A stretch of DNA of 64,000 nt from Klebsiella oxytoca NBRC 105695 (GTDB lineage: Bacteria > Pseudomonadota > Gammaproteobacteria > Enterobacterales > Enterobacteriaceae), in contig NZ_BCZK01000002.1 in assembly GCF_001598695.1 (NCBI RefSeq), forward strand, positions 62,001 through 126,000. Reading direction: 5' to 3'. Below the pieces are notes generated by a model. The model worked only from the letters and a program-made list of their open reading frames with translations, was not told where the DNA came from and ran no database searches. Positions 18,079-27,300 of this stretch are shown here, piece after piece; within the stretch, counting starts at the first letter, position 1; every line of letters begins with the position of its first letter. The position numbers and the translations under genes are program-made.

Positions 18079-19110
18079 ATGGATCAAGAAAGTGAACTGA
18101 ACGATTTGCCGGAAAAAAAGCTGGCGACAATGCGGGATGTTGCTCGCGCTGCGGGCGTGAGCGTCTCGACCGTTTCGCGCGTACTCGATGAAAGGTTACC
18201 CACCTCGCGCAGCGCCTCGGCAGATAAAATTCGCCAGGTGGCGCGCGAGCTTGGCTACCGTCGGGACTATGTTGCTTCCAGCCTGCGGCGTGGCGATACC
18301 GGAACGCTTGGCGTCCTGGTTCCGAGACTGACCGATGCCGTCACGGCGATGCTTTTTGAAGAGATAGCCAGGGCGGCGGCCCGGCGAGGCTACTTTGCTA
18401 TTGTCGCGACCTGCGGAGATAGCAAGGAGCAGGAGAAAAACGCCGTTGAATCGCTGCTGGATCGCCGCGTCGATGGGCTGATCATGTCCACCTGCCGGCT
18501 GGACGATCCTTTGCCGCAAACCCTGCGTGAACGGGATGTTCCTCACGTACTGGCGCTGCGCACCGATGGCTTTAGCCCCTCTTCGGTCGGGGACGATGAG
18601 CTTGGCGGCTATCTGGCTACCCGACACCTGATTGATTTAGGCCACCGGGATATTGGCCTGATTGGCGGCCCTGATTTTGCCTCCAACGCGCGCAACCGGC
18701 GTAAGGGTTTTGAGCGGGCAATGCAGGAAGCCGGGCTCAGGATCGAAGCGGAATGGTGCTGTCACTCTGATTTTAATATCGCCTCGGGGGAGCAGCAGGG
18801 AATGAAGATCCTCAGCCAGCCTCATCGCCCGAGCGCGCTGTTTGCCGTTAATGATGAGCTGGCGATTGGCGTCCTCGCGGCCGCGCACCAGCAGGGGCTG
18901 GTGATTGGCGAAGATCTCTCCCTGGTGGGCTACAATGACATTCCCCTGGTGAGCAGACTCCCCGTGGCGCTGACCTCGGTCAGGACGCCGCTGGAGCATA
19001 TTGCCAGCAATGCGGTTGATATGTTATTGAATCCAGAGATAAATAATAATATGCGGGTTACCACGCCCTCCCTTATTCCACGTAAGTCTACCTCGTCTCC
19101 ACGTAAATAA
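18079..19110 (+). CDS. LacI/GalR-family regulator of the sugar-acid locus
   Basis: A 343-residue protein. ATG 18079 has GGAG 6 nt upstream; an ATG at 18016 would add 21 residues. The helix-turn-helix TMRDVARAAGVSVSTVSRVLDE begins near residue 16, after a short N-terminal extension unusual for LacI proteins. The ligand-binding domain (GVLVPRLTDAVTAMLFEEI ... SLVGYNDIPLVSRL) follows. Genes on both sides (MFS-OprB leftward, DapA-FAH-Dcu rightward) carry similar candidate operators, so it probably controls all of them. Confidence 0.88.
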   Translation: MDQESELNDLPEKKLATMRDVARAAGVSVSTVSRVLDERLPTSRSASADKIRQVARELGYRRDYVASSLRRGDTGTLGVLVPRLTDAVTAMLFEEIARAAARRGYFAIVATCGDSKEQEKNAVESLLDRRVDGLIMSTCRLDDPLPQTLRERDVPHVLALRTDGFSPSSVGDDELGGYLATRHLIDLGHRDIGLIGGPDFASNARNRRKGFERAMQEAGLRIEAEWCCHSDFNIASGEQQGMKILSQPHRPSALFAVNDELAIGVLAAAHQQGLVIGEDLSLVGYNDIPLVSRLPVALTSVRTPLEHIASNAVDMLLNPEINNNMRVTTPSLIPRKSTSSPRK

Positions 19111-19122
19111 TCCGCCTGAGAT

Positions 19123-19164
19123 CCTCCCCGGCTTTCCTGGAGAAAGCGGGGAGGGTTGATTTTT
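19123..19164 (+). terminator. Intrinsic terminator after the LacI-family gene
   Basis: CCTCCCCGGCTTTC and GAAAGCGGGGAGG pair with a single bulged G around a short loop, followed by TTGATTTTTG. The hairpin begins 13 bp after the regulator stop and separates it from the DapA-like gene, which has its own promoter region. Confidence 0.7.
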
Positions 19165-19276
19165 GTAAAACGGATCTCATCCCGGATGCGGATCGCTGTT
19201 TAGTTTGTGATCTGCGTTGCATTTTTAACCAACATGGCGTTGACGGTTTTATTTTTCAGGTTCAATGTCAATGGCG

Positions 19277-19307
19277 TGAAAACGATTGCAGAAACGATTT
19301 CACTTGC
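19277..19307. promoter_or_regulatory. Paired candidate operators before the DapA-like gene
   Basis: Two imperfect LacI-type palindromes adjoin: TGAAAACGATTGCA (19277-19290) and the GAAACGATTTC core (19291-19301). The latter is part of CGATTTCACTTGC, which is identical to 17773-17785. They lie 55-85 bp upstream of the start codon at 19362. Control by the adjacent LacI-family regulator is inferred. Confidence 0.55.
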
Positions 19308-19361
19308 GTTTCAAATAATCGATTAACCGTAAACAAATGCTTATTCATCAAGGGGATATTT

Positions 19362-20291
19362 ATGATTAACATCGATCTGAGAGGTTTGACTCCGGCTCCG
19401 GTTACACCATTCACTCGCGATGGACGCGTAGACTATGATGCCATTCAGCGCCTCGGTAGCTGGCTGGGCAGCATCGACGGTGTGAAAGGTCTGGTGGTGC
19501 TTGGACACGCGGGAGAAGGGACTTTTCTGACCCAGGAAGAGCAGGCGAATGTGATCCGCGCATTTGTGAAGTCCGTGGATGATAAGCTTCCCATTATTGC
19601 CGGTATCACCGGGGAAGGGACGGAAGTGGCCGCGCTGGAGGCGAAGCGCGCCGTTGCCGCCGGCGCATCCGCAGGTTTGCTCTATCCTTCACACGGCTGG
19701 CTGCGCTTTGGCTATCAGGACGGCGCGCCTCAGGATCGCTACCGCGTGGTGTATGAGGAAAGTGGCCTGCCGCTGATTCTTTTCCAGTATCCGGATGTCA
19801 CTAAAGCCACCTACAACCTGAAAACGCTGCTGGATATCTCCGCGCAGCCGGGCGTATTTGCCATGAAGAATGGCGTGCGTAATATGCGCCGCTGGGATAC
19901 TGAAATTCCGGTTATTCGCCGCGAGCGTCCGGATCTGCAAATCTTAAGCTGCCACGATGAATATCTGCTGCATACCGCCTTTGATGTGGATGGCTTCCTC
20001 GTCGGCTACGGCAATATCGCGCCTGAACCGTTAATTGAGATGATCAAAGCGGGTAAAGCGGGCGATTACGTTAAAGCGCGTCAGCTGCACGATCGACTGC
20101 TGCCGGTGACCAAAAGCGTCTACCACCGCGGTTCTCACATGGAAGGGACCGTGGCCCTTAAACATGCTCTGGTTGCGCGCGGGATCCTTGAACATGCCAC
20201 CGTTCGCTCTCCGCTGCTGCCGCTGGAAAATGGCGCTGAAAAAGAGATCCACGACGCCATGCGCGCCGCTGAGCTGGGCCGCGTCGGTTAA
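19362..20291 (+). CDS. Dihydrodipicolinate synthase (DapA)-family lyase/aldolase
   Basis: A 309-residue TIM-barrel protein of the DHDPS/N-acetylneuraminate lyase family. The GHAGEGTFLT loop corresponds to the GTTGE pyruvate-carboxylate motif, the tyrosine in LILFQYPDV matches the catalytic Tyr, and the lysine in GVFAMKNGVRN matches the Schiff-base Lys. True DapA is ~292 residues and elsewhere; the context with FAH hydrolase and carriers suggests a 2-keto-3-deoxy sugar-acid aldolase or dehydratase. AAGGGG lies before the start. Confidence 0.87.
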   Translation: MINIDLRGLTPAPVTPFTRDGRVDYDAIQRLGSWLGSIDGVKGLVVLGHAGEGTFLTQEEQANVIRAFVKSVDDKLPIIAGITGEGTEVAALEAKRAVAAGASAGLLYPSHGWLRFGYQDGAPQDRYRVVYEESGLPLILFQYPDVTKATYNLKTLLDISAQPGVFAMKNGVRNMRRWDTEIPVIRRERPDLQILSCHDEYLLHTAFDVDGFLVGYGNIAPEPLIEMIKAGKAGDYVKARQLHDRLLPVTKSVYHRGSHMEGTVALKHALVARGILEHATVRSPLLPLENGAEKEIHDAMRAAELGRVG

Positions 20292-20313
20292 TTTGTTCTG
20301 AGTCTGTTGTTAA

Positions 20314-20349
20314 TCCGCAATACAGAAATATCGCTTACTGTATTGCGGA
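20314..20349 (+). terminator. Perfect 12-bp hairpin after the DapA-like gene
   Basis: TCCGCAATACAG and CTGTATTGCGGA are exact complements around a 12-nt loop, 22 bp after the stop codon. No T-run follows, so it may stabilise mRNA or partly reduce expression of the downstream genes rather than stop transcription. Confidence 0.5.
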
Positions 20350-20433
20350 TCATCGGTTACTTCGCCCCGCTATCTTTTGCTGCTCTTCATCATAATGCCG
20401 GGGCTTTCACCTCTGTATATTCCTGGGTGATTT

Positions 20434-21282
20434 ATGAAACTATTAAGCTTTCGCGTTAATGATAAAAACAAATATGGCCTGGCGACCGCTGACGGCGTCA
20501 TTGATCTACAGGCGCAGTTTCCTCAATATGGCAGCCTGCTGGAATTTATACCGCATCTTCATCTTGTTGATACTCTGCCGCCGTCTGCGAAACAAGCGAA
20601 CTACTCTTTCGACGAGATCGCTTTTCTGCCGGTCATTACTGAACCGAAAAAAATCATCTGCGCTGGCGTGAATTATCGCGATAAAAACGCTGCCGGTAAC
20701 GAGAAGTCCTCTAATCCCGTGTTGTTTATCCGCTTTGCGGATTCACAGACCGGCCATCTGACACCGCTCCTCAAGCCGGAGTGCAGCAATGAGTTTGACT
20801 ATGAAGGCGAAATGGCGCTGGTGATTGGCCGTGGGGGGCGCAATATTCCTCAGCAGGAGGCGCTGCATTATGTGGCTGGCTACAGCTGCTATATGGATGG
20901 CTCGGTGCGCGACTGGCAGCATGCCTGCTTTACCGGCGGGAAAAACTGGCCTGCGACGGGCGGCTTCGGCCCCTGGCTGGTGACGGCGGATGATATCCCC
21001 GACCCGCAAAATCTGAATATTACCACCCGGCTCAATGGCCAGACGGTGCAGCAGGATAATACGGGCAGCATGTTGTATTCAATTGCCGAACTCATTGCGT
21101 ATATCAGCACCTTCAGCGCGCTCTCTCCGGGAGATGTCATTCTGACCGGTACGCCCGGAGGTATCGGAAAAAAACGTACCCCGCCACTCTTTATGCAGCC
21201 CGGGGACAGGGTGGAAGTCGAGATTGAGCAGATCGGATGCCTGATGAATACCGTACGCAGCGATGCCGCTGTAGCGCGATAA
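20434..21282 (+). CDS. Fumarylacetoacetate hydrolase (FAH)-family protein
   Basis: A 282-residue protein with an N-terminal extension of ~75 residues and a C-terminal FAH domain. It has the core blocks ICAGVNYRDK, NEFDYEGEMALVIG (acidic metal ligands), YMDGSVRDWQ, GFGPWLV and GDVILTGTPGGIG. Related enzymes hydrolyse acylpyruvates or 2,4-diketo-3-deoxy sugar acids with Mg2+/Mn2+. Encoded after a DapA-family enzyme, it may act on the same route of sugar-acid degradation to pyruvate. The exact substrate cannot be read from sequence. Confidence 0.86.
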   Translation: MKLLSFRVNDKNKYGLATADGVIDLQAQFPQYGSLLEFIPHLHLVDTLPPSAKQANYSFDEIAFLPVITEPKKIICAGVNYRDKNAAGNEKSSNPVLFIRFADSQTGHLTPLLKPECSNEFDYEGEMALVIGRGGRNIPQQEALHYVAGYSCYMDGSVRDWQHACFTGGKNWPATGGFGPWLVTADDIPDPQNLNITTRLNGQTVQQDNTGSMLYSIAELIAYISTFSALSPGDVILTGTPGGIGKKRTPPLFMQPGDRVEVEIEQIGCLMNTVRSDAAVAR

Positions 21283-21394
21283 ATTGTCTTTCACCGGCAG
21301 GTGACATCCAAAGGTATGGTGAGCGCGCGTTTGTCCGGCGGCCATGTCTTCTTGCGAAGGGGTAATGCCGGATTGGGAGCCGTGGAGGCAATAT

Positions 21395-22684
21395 ATGATA
21401 TTGGTTCAGTTTCTGGTGGTGCTGCTGTTTCTGTACATCGGCATGCGGGTCGGGGGGATCGGCGTGGGGTTTGCCGGCGGTGCCGGCGTAATTGTGCTCA
21501 GTGCGCTCGGCGCCACGCCGGGTGATATGCCGATGCTGGTTATCGTATTTATCATGGTGGTGATCGTGGCGATTGCCGCCATGCAGGAGGCGGGCGGTAT
21601 TGAATATCTTGTTGACCTCACCGAGCGTCTGCTGCGCCGCTATCCGCGATTGTTAGTCATCACCGCGCCGCTTTCCACCTGGCTATTGACCATGATGGCC
21701 AGCACCGGTCAGGTCTCCTTTGCCTGTATGCCGGTTATTGTCGGCGTGGCGAAAGAGAACAATATAAAACCTACCCGGGCGCTTGCTCTTTCCGTCAGCG
21801 CCTCTTTGCTGGGCATTGTGGCGTCGCCCATTTCTGCGGCGGTGATTTTCTTCTCGGGGATTCTGGAAAAGGGCCATTCCGGCTGGGGCTATATTGAGCT
21901 CATTGCGGTATCCATACCCTCCACCTTTCTGGCGCTGCTGGTCACCTCCGTTTTTTACCTGTGCTGGGACAGGATCCGCCATCAGGATCGGCTCGATGAC
22001 AATCCGGTTCCGATTAAAGCAAGGACTGAGCGGGCGATCCCGCCCTGTGCCGGACGTTCGGTGCTGATTTTTATCGTCGGACTGGTTGTGGTGCTGGTTT
22101 ATGCGATTGTCACCAGTCCAAAATTAGGGCTGATTGTCCATCCGGCCATGAGTAGCGGACAGGCGCGGGTAGGGGTGATGCTGGGCGTTGCGCTGCTGAT
22201 TGTGGTGTGCTGCCGGGTTAACGTACACAAGGTCCCGTCCGGATCGGTGTTTAAAACCGGCATGACCTCCTGCATCTGTATCCTCGGCGTCGCCTGGCTG
22301 GGTTCAACTTTTATGGATAGCAATCAACAGTGGTTGCAAAGCGCGGTCTCGTCACACTTGTTGGATTCGCCCATTATGTTGGCCATCATTATTATGGCGG
22401 CCTCATGCTTCTTGTATTCTCAGGCGGCCTCCACAAAAATTTTATTTCCCGCCGCGCTGAGCATGGGCGTAGCCCCGGCTATTTTGGTGGCCTGCTTCCC
22501 GGCCACGGCTTCTCTTTTTATTTTGCCAAACTATCCGACGCTGTTGGCGGCGGTAGAGCTGGATGATACCGGCTCCACCAGACTGGGCCGACATATTATC
22601 GATCATCCTTTTCTGCTGCCCGGCCTGGCATCGGTGCTGCTGTCAATGCTCTTCGCCGCGGGGCTGGCTTATGGCATTCAGTGA
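21395..22684 (+). CDS. Dcu-type anaerobic C4-dicarboxylate carrier homologue
   Basis: A 429-residue membrane protein starting at ATG 21395 with GGAGG 6 nt upstream; an upstream in-frame ATG would add 17 non-hydrophobic residues. It matches DcuA/DcuB in order and wording: FLYIGMRVGGIGVGFAGGAGV at the N-terminus, AMQEAGGIEYLV, SPISAAVIFFSGI, GMTSCICILGVAWLG and FILPNYPTLLAAVELDDTG near the end. Dcu proteins exchange fumarate, succinate and related dicarboxylates across the inner membrane. In this locus it may import a dicarboxylic sugar acid or exchange an end product. Confidence 0.88.
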   Translation: MILVQFLVVLLFLYIGMRVGGIGVGFAGGAGVIVLSALGATPGDMPMLVIVFIMVVIVAIAAMQEAGGIEYLVDLTERLLRRYPRLLVITAPLSTWLLTMMASTGQVSFACMPVIVGVAKENNIKPTRALALSVSASLLGIVASPISAAVIFFSGILEKGHSGWGYIELIAVSIPSTFLALLVTSVFYLCWDRIRHQDRLDDNPVPIKARTERAIPPCAGRSVLIFIVGLVVVLVYAIVTSPKLGLIVHPAMSSGQARVGVMLGVALLIVVCCRVNVHKVPSGSVFKTGMTSCICILGVAWLGSTFMDSNQQWLQSAVSSHLLDSPIMLAIIIMAASCFLYSQAASTKILFPAALSMGVAPAILVACFPATASLFILPNYPTLLAAVELDDTGSTRLGRHIIDHPFLLPGLASVLLSMLFAAGLAYGIQ

Positions 22685-22813
22685 ATCCTAATAGTCCTTC
22701 ATGTTGGGATGAGAAACGGATATGGGCCGTATCATCATTTAGCTCAATCCGACATGTTATACCTTGTGTAGGCCGGTGGAATATCGAAGATAGCTTTATC
22801 TGGCAGGGAACTT

Positions 22814-22830
22814 AAAAAGCCTGCGAGGCT
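22814..22830 (-). terminator. Intrinsic terminator of the colicin/lysis transcript
   Basis: Read on the minus strand, AGCCT-CGC-AGGCT is followed directly by TTTTT. It lies about 220 bp downstream of the lysis-gene remnant, in the direction of the colicin operon. The gap 22685-23049 otherwise contains a second GC hairpin at 22893-22915 (GCCCCTTTC / GGAAGGGGGC), and I see no gene in it. Confidence 0.6.
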
Positions 22831-23049
22831 AAACGGGGGATTTACAGTTTTCCGGTATCCGTCTAACCAGCCGTACTCGGACTACCTGACCCGCCCCTTT
22901 CTTGCGGAAGGGGGCTTTCACAATGGGGCTGAAAATTGGGGGTGCCTACAAATTTGCGCGGGTGACGGAACGGGTTCTGGAGGACTGGGTAAATTAACGG
23001 GAACGGCTATCAGGGGAAATTCCCACCCATCAGCCTGTTCTGAGGGGGG

Positions 23050-23267
23050 TTATTTCTTTTTCACATCGGGCAAATCAGCGTCCTCCGTTCCGGGGGGCAC
23101 GGGGACACTTTCGCAGCCGCGTTTCTGACTCATGCTGGCGCCCGTCAGTGATGCGGACGACAAGGGGGGCGACGTTTTCGCCTGAATATCGTGAATATAA
23201 TTTGCCTGGCAGGCCGGTAGCTGCGGAGTGAAGGCAGCAACAGAAACCCTGTGTGAATATTTTTCAT
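23050..23267 (-). pseudogene. Frameshifted colicin lysis (bacteriocin release) lipoprotein gene
   Basis: The ATG at 23267 has AGGAG upstream and starts MKNIHTGFLLLPS, a lysis-protein signal start. That frame then runs into an unrelated arginine-rich sequence and stops early. One base out of frame is LPACQANYIHDIQ, which matches the lipobox and mature start of colicin lysis proteins (CQANYIRDVQ). A single missing base between 23267 and 23220 explains this. The downstream part is longer than usual lysis proteins (about 50 residues after the cysteine, ending DVKKK). Position after the colicin gene and beyond the opposite-strand immunity gene copies the colicin A operon layout. Confidence 0.72.
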
Positions 23268-23398
23268 CTTTATTTACTCCTATAATAGTAATAATATCCG
23301 GAATGAGAACAACAGCTTGCAACGTTTTTCTTCCCCGCTGAGGGAATGTTGTTCTGACTAAGAGTTAGCCATAACGTCCCCCGTGAAAAGGAGTTTAT

Positions 23399-23926
23399 AT
23401 GGGCAACACTACTGTAGATAACCGGTATGCTAACCGGGCGTTACTGTTTGTTACGCTGGCCTGCATCATACCGTTGCTGATTATCTTCTCTGTTTCTCTC
23501 AGCAACCCGGGCAGCCCGTTTCTTAATCAGATCGCTGATGCCACCCGCAGCACTCCTTCCGTAACCTCGGCATTCAATCCGGTGATGACTAAAGTGATGG
23601 ATATCTACGTTAAGTCGGCGCCTGTTGCAGGTATATTGGCCTTTATGTTCTTGCTCAAAAAAAGAAAACCTCTGGAAATAAAAAAACGGGCCGAACTTAT
23701 ACGGGCATGTTTTTTAAGTCCTTTCGTTTATGTGTTTTTTATTTATTTCTTTCTTATGCACAACCTTGAGCTGACCACTGCCGGAAGAACGATTAGATGG
23801 ATGTCTGAAAATAACTTTAGTTTATTGCTTTTATATATCATGCTTTATATAGCAACATTCTTCATAACCTATGCTGTTTGCTACACTCCTGTTCTCGCCT
23901 GTAAATTAATGAGAGAAAGGCAGTAA
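23399..23926 (+). CDS. Colicin A-type immunity protein
   Basis: A 175-residue integral membrane protein with four predicted segments (about residues 15-32, 70-88, 105-122, 140-165). It resembles the colicin A immunity protein Cai in size and wording: FNPVMTKVMDIYVKSAP, LELTTAGRTIRWM and a final KLMRERQ. Such proteins sit in the producer's inner membrane and block the pore domain of their own colicin. The gene lies opposite to the colicin gene and the two converge, as in colicin A, B and N operons. AAAAGGAG precedes the start. Confidence 0.9.
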   Translation: MGNTTVDNRYANRALLFVTLACIIPLLIIFSVSLSNPGSPFLNQIADATRSTPSVTSAFNPVMTKVMDIYVKSAPVAGILAFMFLLKKRKPLEIKKRAELIRACFLSPFVYVFFIYFFLMHNLELTTAGRTIRWMSENNFSLLLLYIMLYIATFFITYAVCYTPVLACKLMRERQ

Positions 23927-23938
23927 GCTGCCTTTCTC
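23913..23938. terminator. Bidirectional terminator between immunity and colicin genes
   Basis: GAGAAAGGCAG-TAAG-CTGCCTTTCTC is a perfect 11-bp stem that contains the immunity stop codon. It lies 8 bp before the end of the convergent colicin gene and can serve both strands. Confidence 0.65.
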
Positions 23939-23946
23939 CTGTTCAG

Positions 23947-25305
23947 TTAGTAGGCCGGGCGAATAATCTCGTTGTTCAGCTTGTCAATGAACTTATCGTC
24001 AATCAACGCCCCTATGAGACCCGCGATAATAATGCCAATAATGCCGACCACAGCTGTAGACACACCAGCAGCAACGAGCATAGCCCCCAATGTGGCCGAA
24101 AAAACGGCCAGAGCTACTGATGAGGTTAGTCCGCTGACAGTCCAGGACTCTACTTCCCTCATCAGAGGCCCCCAGTTACCGGTCTCGTAACCCGTAATTG
24201 ACTTCTCCCTGACATTATTTCCCTTCGTGACATAATCAGCCACTTTAAAGGCTCTACCAAGCGCAGTGAATTTGTTTCCCATATCTTCAACATTAAATGC
24301 TTTCCATGCATTAATAACTGCAGTTTTATCCGCAGCCTTGATCTTCATATTGGGGTTAGTCATCAGTTTATTCATTGAAGCCATCGCCTGATCATAGGTG
24401 CGGATCTGCTTCCCCTGAAAATTTTGGATATTACTGGCAACTTCGCGGGATAGCGCTTTATATTTTTCTCCCAGAAGAGCACCGGCCTTATCCCCGACGC
24501 TGATGATGACTCCGCTGGTTTTATCCAGAACCTCTTTATCACTCTCATTTTTAACTGATGCAAAATTTCTGACAATATCTTTAGCAAATTCTGCAGTAAA
24601 TAAAGGATGCCCCTGCGCAAGGGTGGTGAGTTTCATGTTATCCAGGTCACCGTTTTTTACCTCAATTTTATACAGTGCTTTGATATCTTTAGCCTTAAAA
24701 TACATGGTGTATGTATCAGTCTCTTTATTCCTTGAGACTGTAAGATGGTGTAGTAGCCGCATTGGTACTGTCGTTCCGACATAATAAAAGGATTTCTCGT
24801 CAGTCGCTCTCCAGTTCCGGTATTTTTTTGGGGTAGTATCTATATTTTCACCTCCGTTAAAACCATCCAGTGGAGTACCGACTCCGATAGAATTGAGCTT
24901 TTCCGGATTTTTCAGATTGTATTTATGTCCTGTTTCAAAATCTCCGACCGAACCAATATATCCGGGTACAGTTATTCCCATGACTAGCCCCGTGAGACCA
25001 GCCTGTCTGGCCTGAGTGGCAGTAAGACCTTCCATACTTATCGCCATAGTCCCTTCCGGGGAGATTGCGTGCACTGTAATCTTCACTGAAGGGTTGAGCT
25101 TGCGCGCGGCCTTAATTAGATTTGAAAGCCTGGCTCTTACGTTTTTATCAGCACGTATGGCATTGATCTGTTTCTGCTCAGCTGGTGTCGTATTACTATG
25201 GTTCCCACTGTTGCCTGAAGATCCTCCACCTGGTAATGGACCCGTTCCCCGCTCTTTACTCCAGGTTGTACCGTCACCGAAACCACCATAACTGAATCCC
25301 GCCAT
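23947..25305 (-). CDS. Pore-forming colicin, colicin A-like with a distinct central domain
   Basis: A 452-residue bacteriocin. ATG 25305 is preceded by GAGGAA. Residues 1-40 are Gly/Ser-rich and close to the colicin A translocation domain, with DGTTWSKERG at 11-20 resembling the Tol-binding DGxxW box. Residues about 250-452 match the colicin A pore domain (GETGNWGP-type block at 374-380, hydrophobic hairpin 391-435, LIDDKFIDKLNNEIIRP at the end). Residues about 180-250 (LLHHL ... DTYT ... DNM) recall the colicin N receptor domain. Residues about 45-180 I do not recognise. It kills by depolarising the inner membrane after Tol-dependent import. SOS boxes precede it; the lysis gene downstream is broken. 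Confidence 0.93.
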   Translation of the reverse strand: MAGFSYGGFGDGTTWSKERGTGPLPGGGSSGNSGNHSNTTPAEQKQINAIRADKNVRARLSNLIKAARKLNPSVKITVHAISPEGTMAISMEGLTATQARQAGLTGLVMGITVPGYIGSVGDFETGHKYNLKNPEKLNSIGVGTPLDGFNGGENIDTTPKKYRNWRATDEKSFYYVGTTVPMRLLHHLTVSRNKETDTYTMYFKAKDIKALYKIEVKNGDLDNMKLTTLAQGHPLFTAEFAKDIVRNFASVKNESDKEVLDKTSGVIISVGDKAGALLGEKYKALSREVASNIQNFQGKQIRTYDQAMASMNKLMTNPNMKIKAADKTAVINAWKAFNVEDMGNKFTALGRAFKVADYVTKGNNVREKSITGYETGNWGPLMREVESWTVSGLTSSVALAVFSATLGAMLVAAGVSTAVVGIIGIIIAGLIGALIDDKFIDKLNNEIIRPAY

Positions 25306-25347
25306 ATGAATTTCCTCTTTGATTTTAATAGAAAAAATAATGATAAA

Positions 25348-25378
25348 CTGTATAAGTAAACACTGTATATTTATACAG
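25348..25378 (-). promoter_or_regulatory. Overlapping LexA (SOS) boxes of the colicin promoter
   Basis: CTGTATATTTATACAG (25363-25378) fits the LexA consensus CTG-N10-CAG fully. An overlapping, weaker box begins CTGTATAAGTAAACAC (25348-25363). Two overlapping LexA sites just upstream of the start codon are characteristic of colicin genes and keep them silent until DNA damage. The boxes lie 43-73 bp before the ATG. Confidence 0.85.
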
Positions 25379-25536
25379 TGTTGTACCCTGGTTATTTTCA
25401 CCTGTCAACAGTGTGGATTACGTTTTCAATGAGTTTTATAAAATGGTAGATAGCAGGGGAATGATAACGGAATTGAATGTTTCCCTGTTGTGGCACACTA
25501 AATTTGGCCACGTGATTAAAGGTGATATTCTCACCT

Positions 25537-26961
<1,425 letters not shown>

Positions 26962-27112
26962 TCAGGACTGAACCCAAAATGCCCCCACTTATGCCCTCAA
27001 CTATGTCTTGATTTCGGATGAGTCCAGTTGATAACAGCAAATAAGATACGCGCCAGAAACAGCAGTAGAAGGGCTTCGAGTTGATTTAGATAGATCTGGG
27101 AAAAGTTTGAAA

Positions 27113-27188
27113 TGGTGCCGATAATAGGAGTCGAACCTACGACCTTCGCATTACGAATGCGCTGCTCTACCAACTGAGCTATATCGGC
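27113..27188 (-). tRNA. thrW: tRNA-Thr (anticodon CGT)
   Basis: The reverse strand gives a 76-nt cloverleaf starting GCCGATATAGCTCAGTTGG, with anticodon CGT inside the CATTCGTAATG arm, the T-arm GTTCGACTC and encoded CCA. The position directly downstream of proA matches thrW of enterobacteria, a known integration site (prophage CP4-6 in E. coli). A truncated integrase lies next to its 3' end. I did not see a second copy of the tRNA 3' end elsewhere in the window. Confidence 0.97.
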
Positions 27189-27300
27189 CCTGCAAGACGT
27201 GCTGACGAGCGTAAGCACGGGTTAGAAGGTTAAAACTAAGTGGGTGATGCGTCAATGCCCTTGTGAATCAAACGGCTACTTTTGCATCACCCAATGCGCA

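Noticed and set aside
23268-23322. Upstream extension of the lysis-gene frame from a TTG codon
   Set aside because: It has no ribosome-binding site and lacks a signal peptide; the ATG at 23267 with AGGAG in another frame is the natural start.
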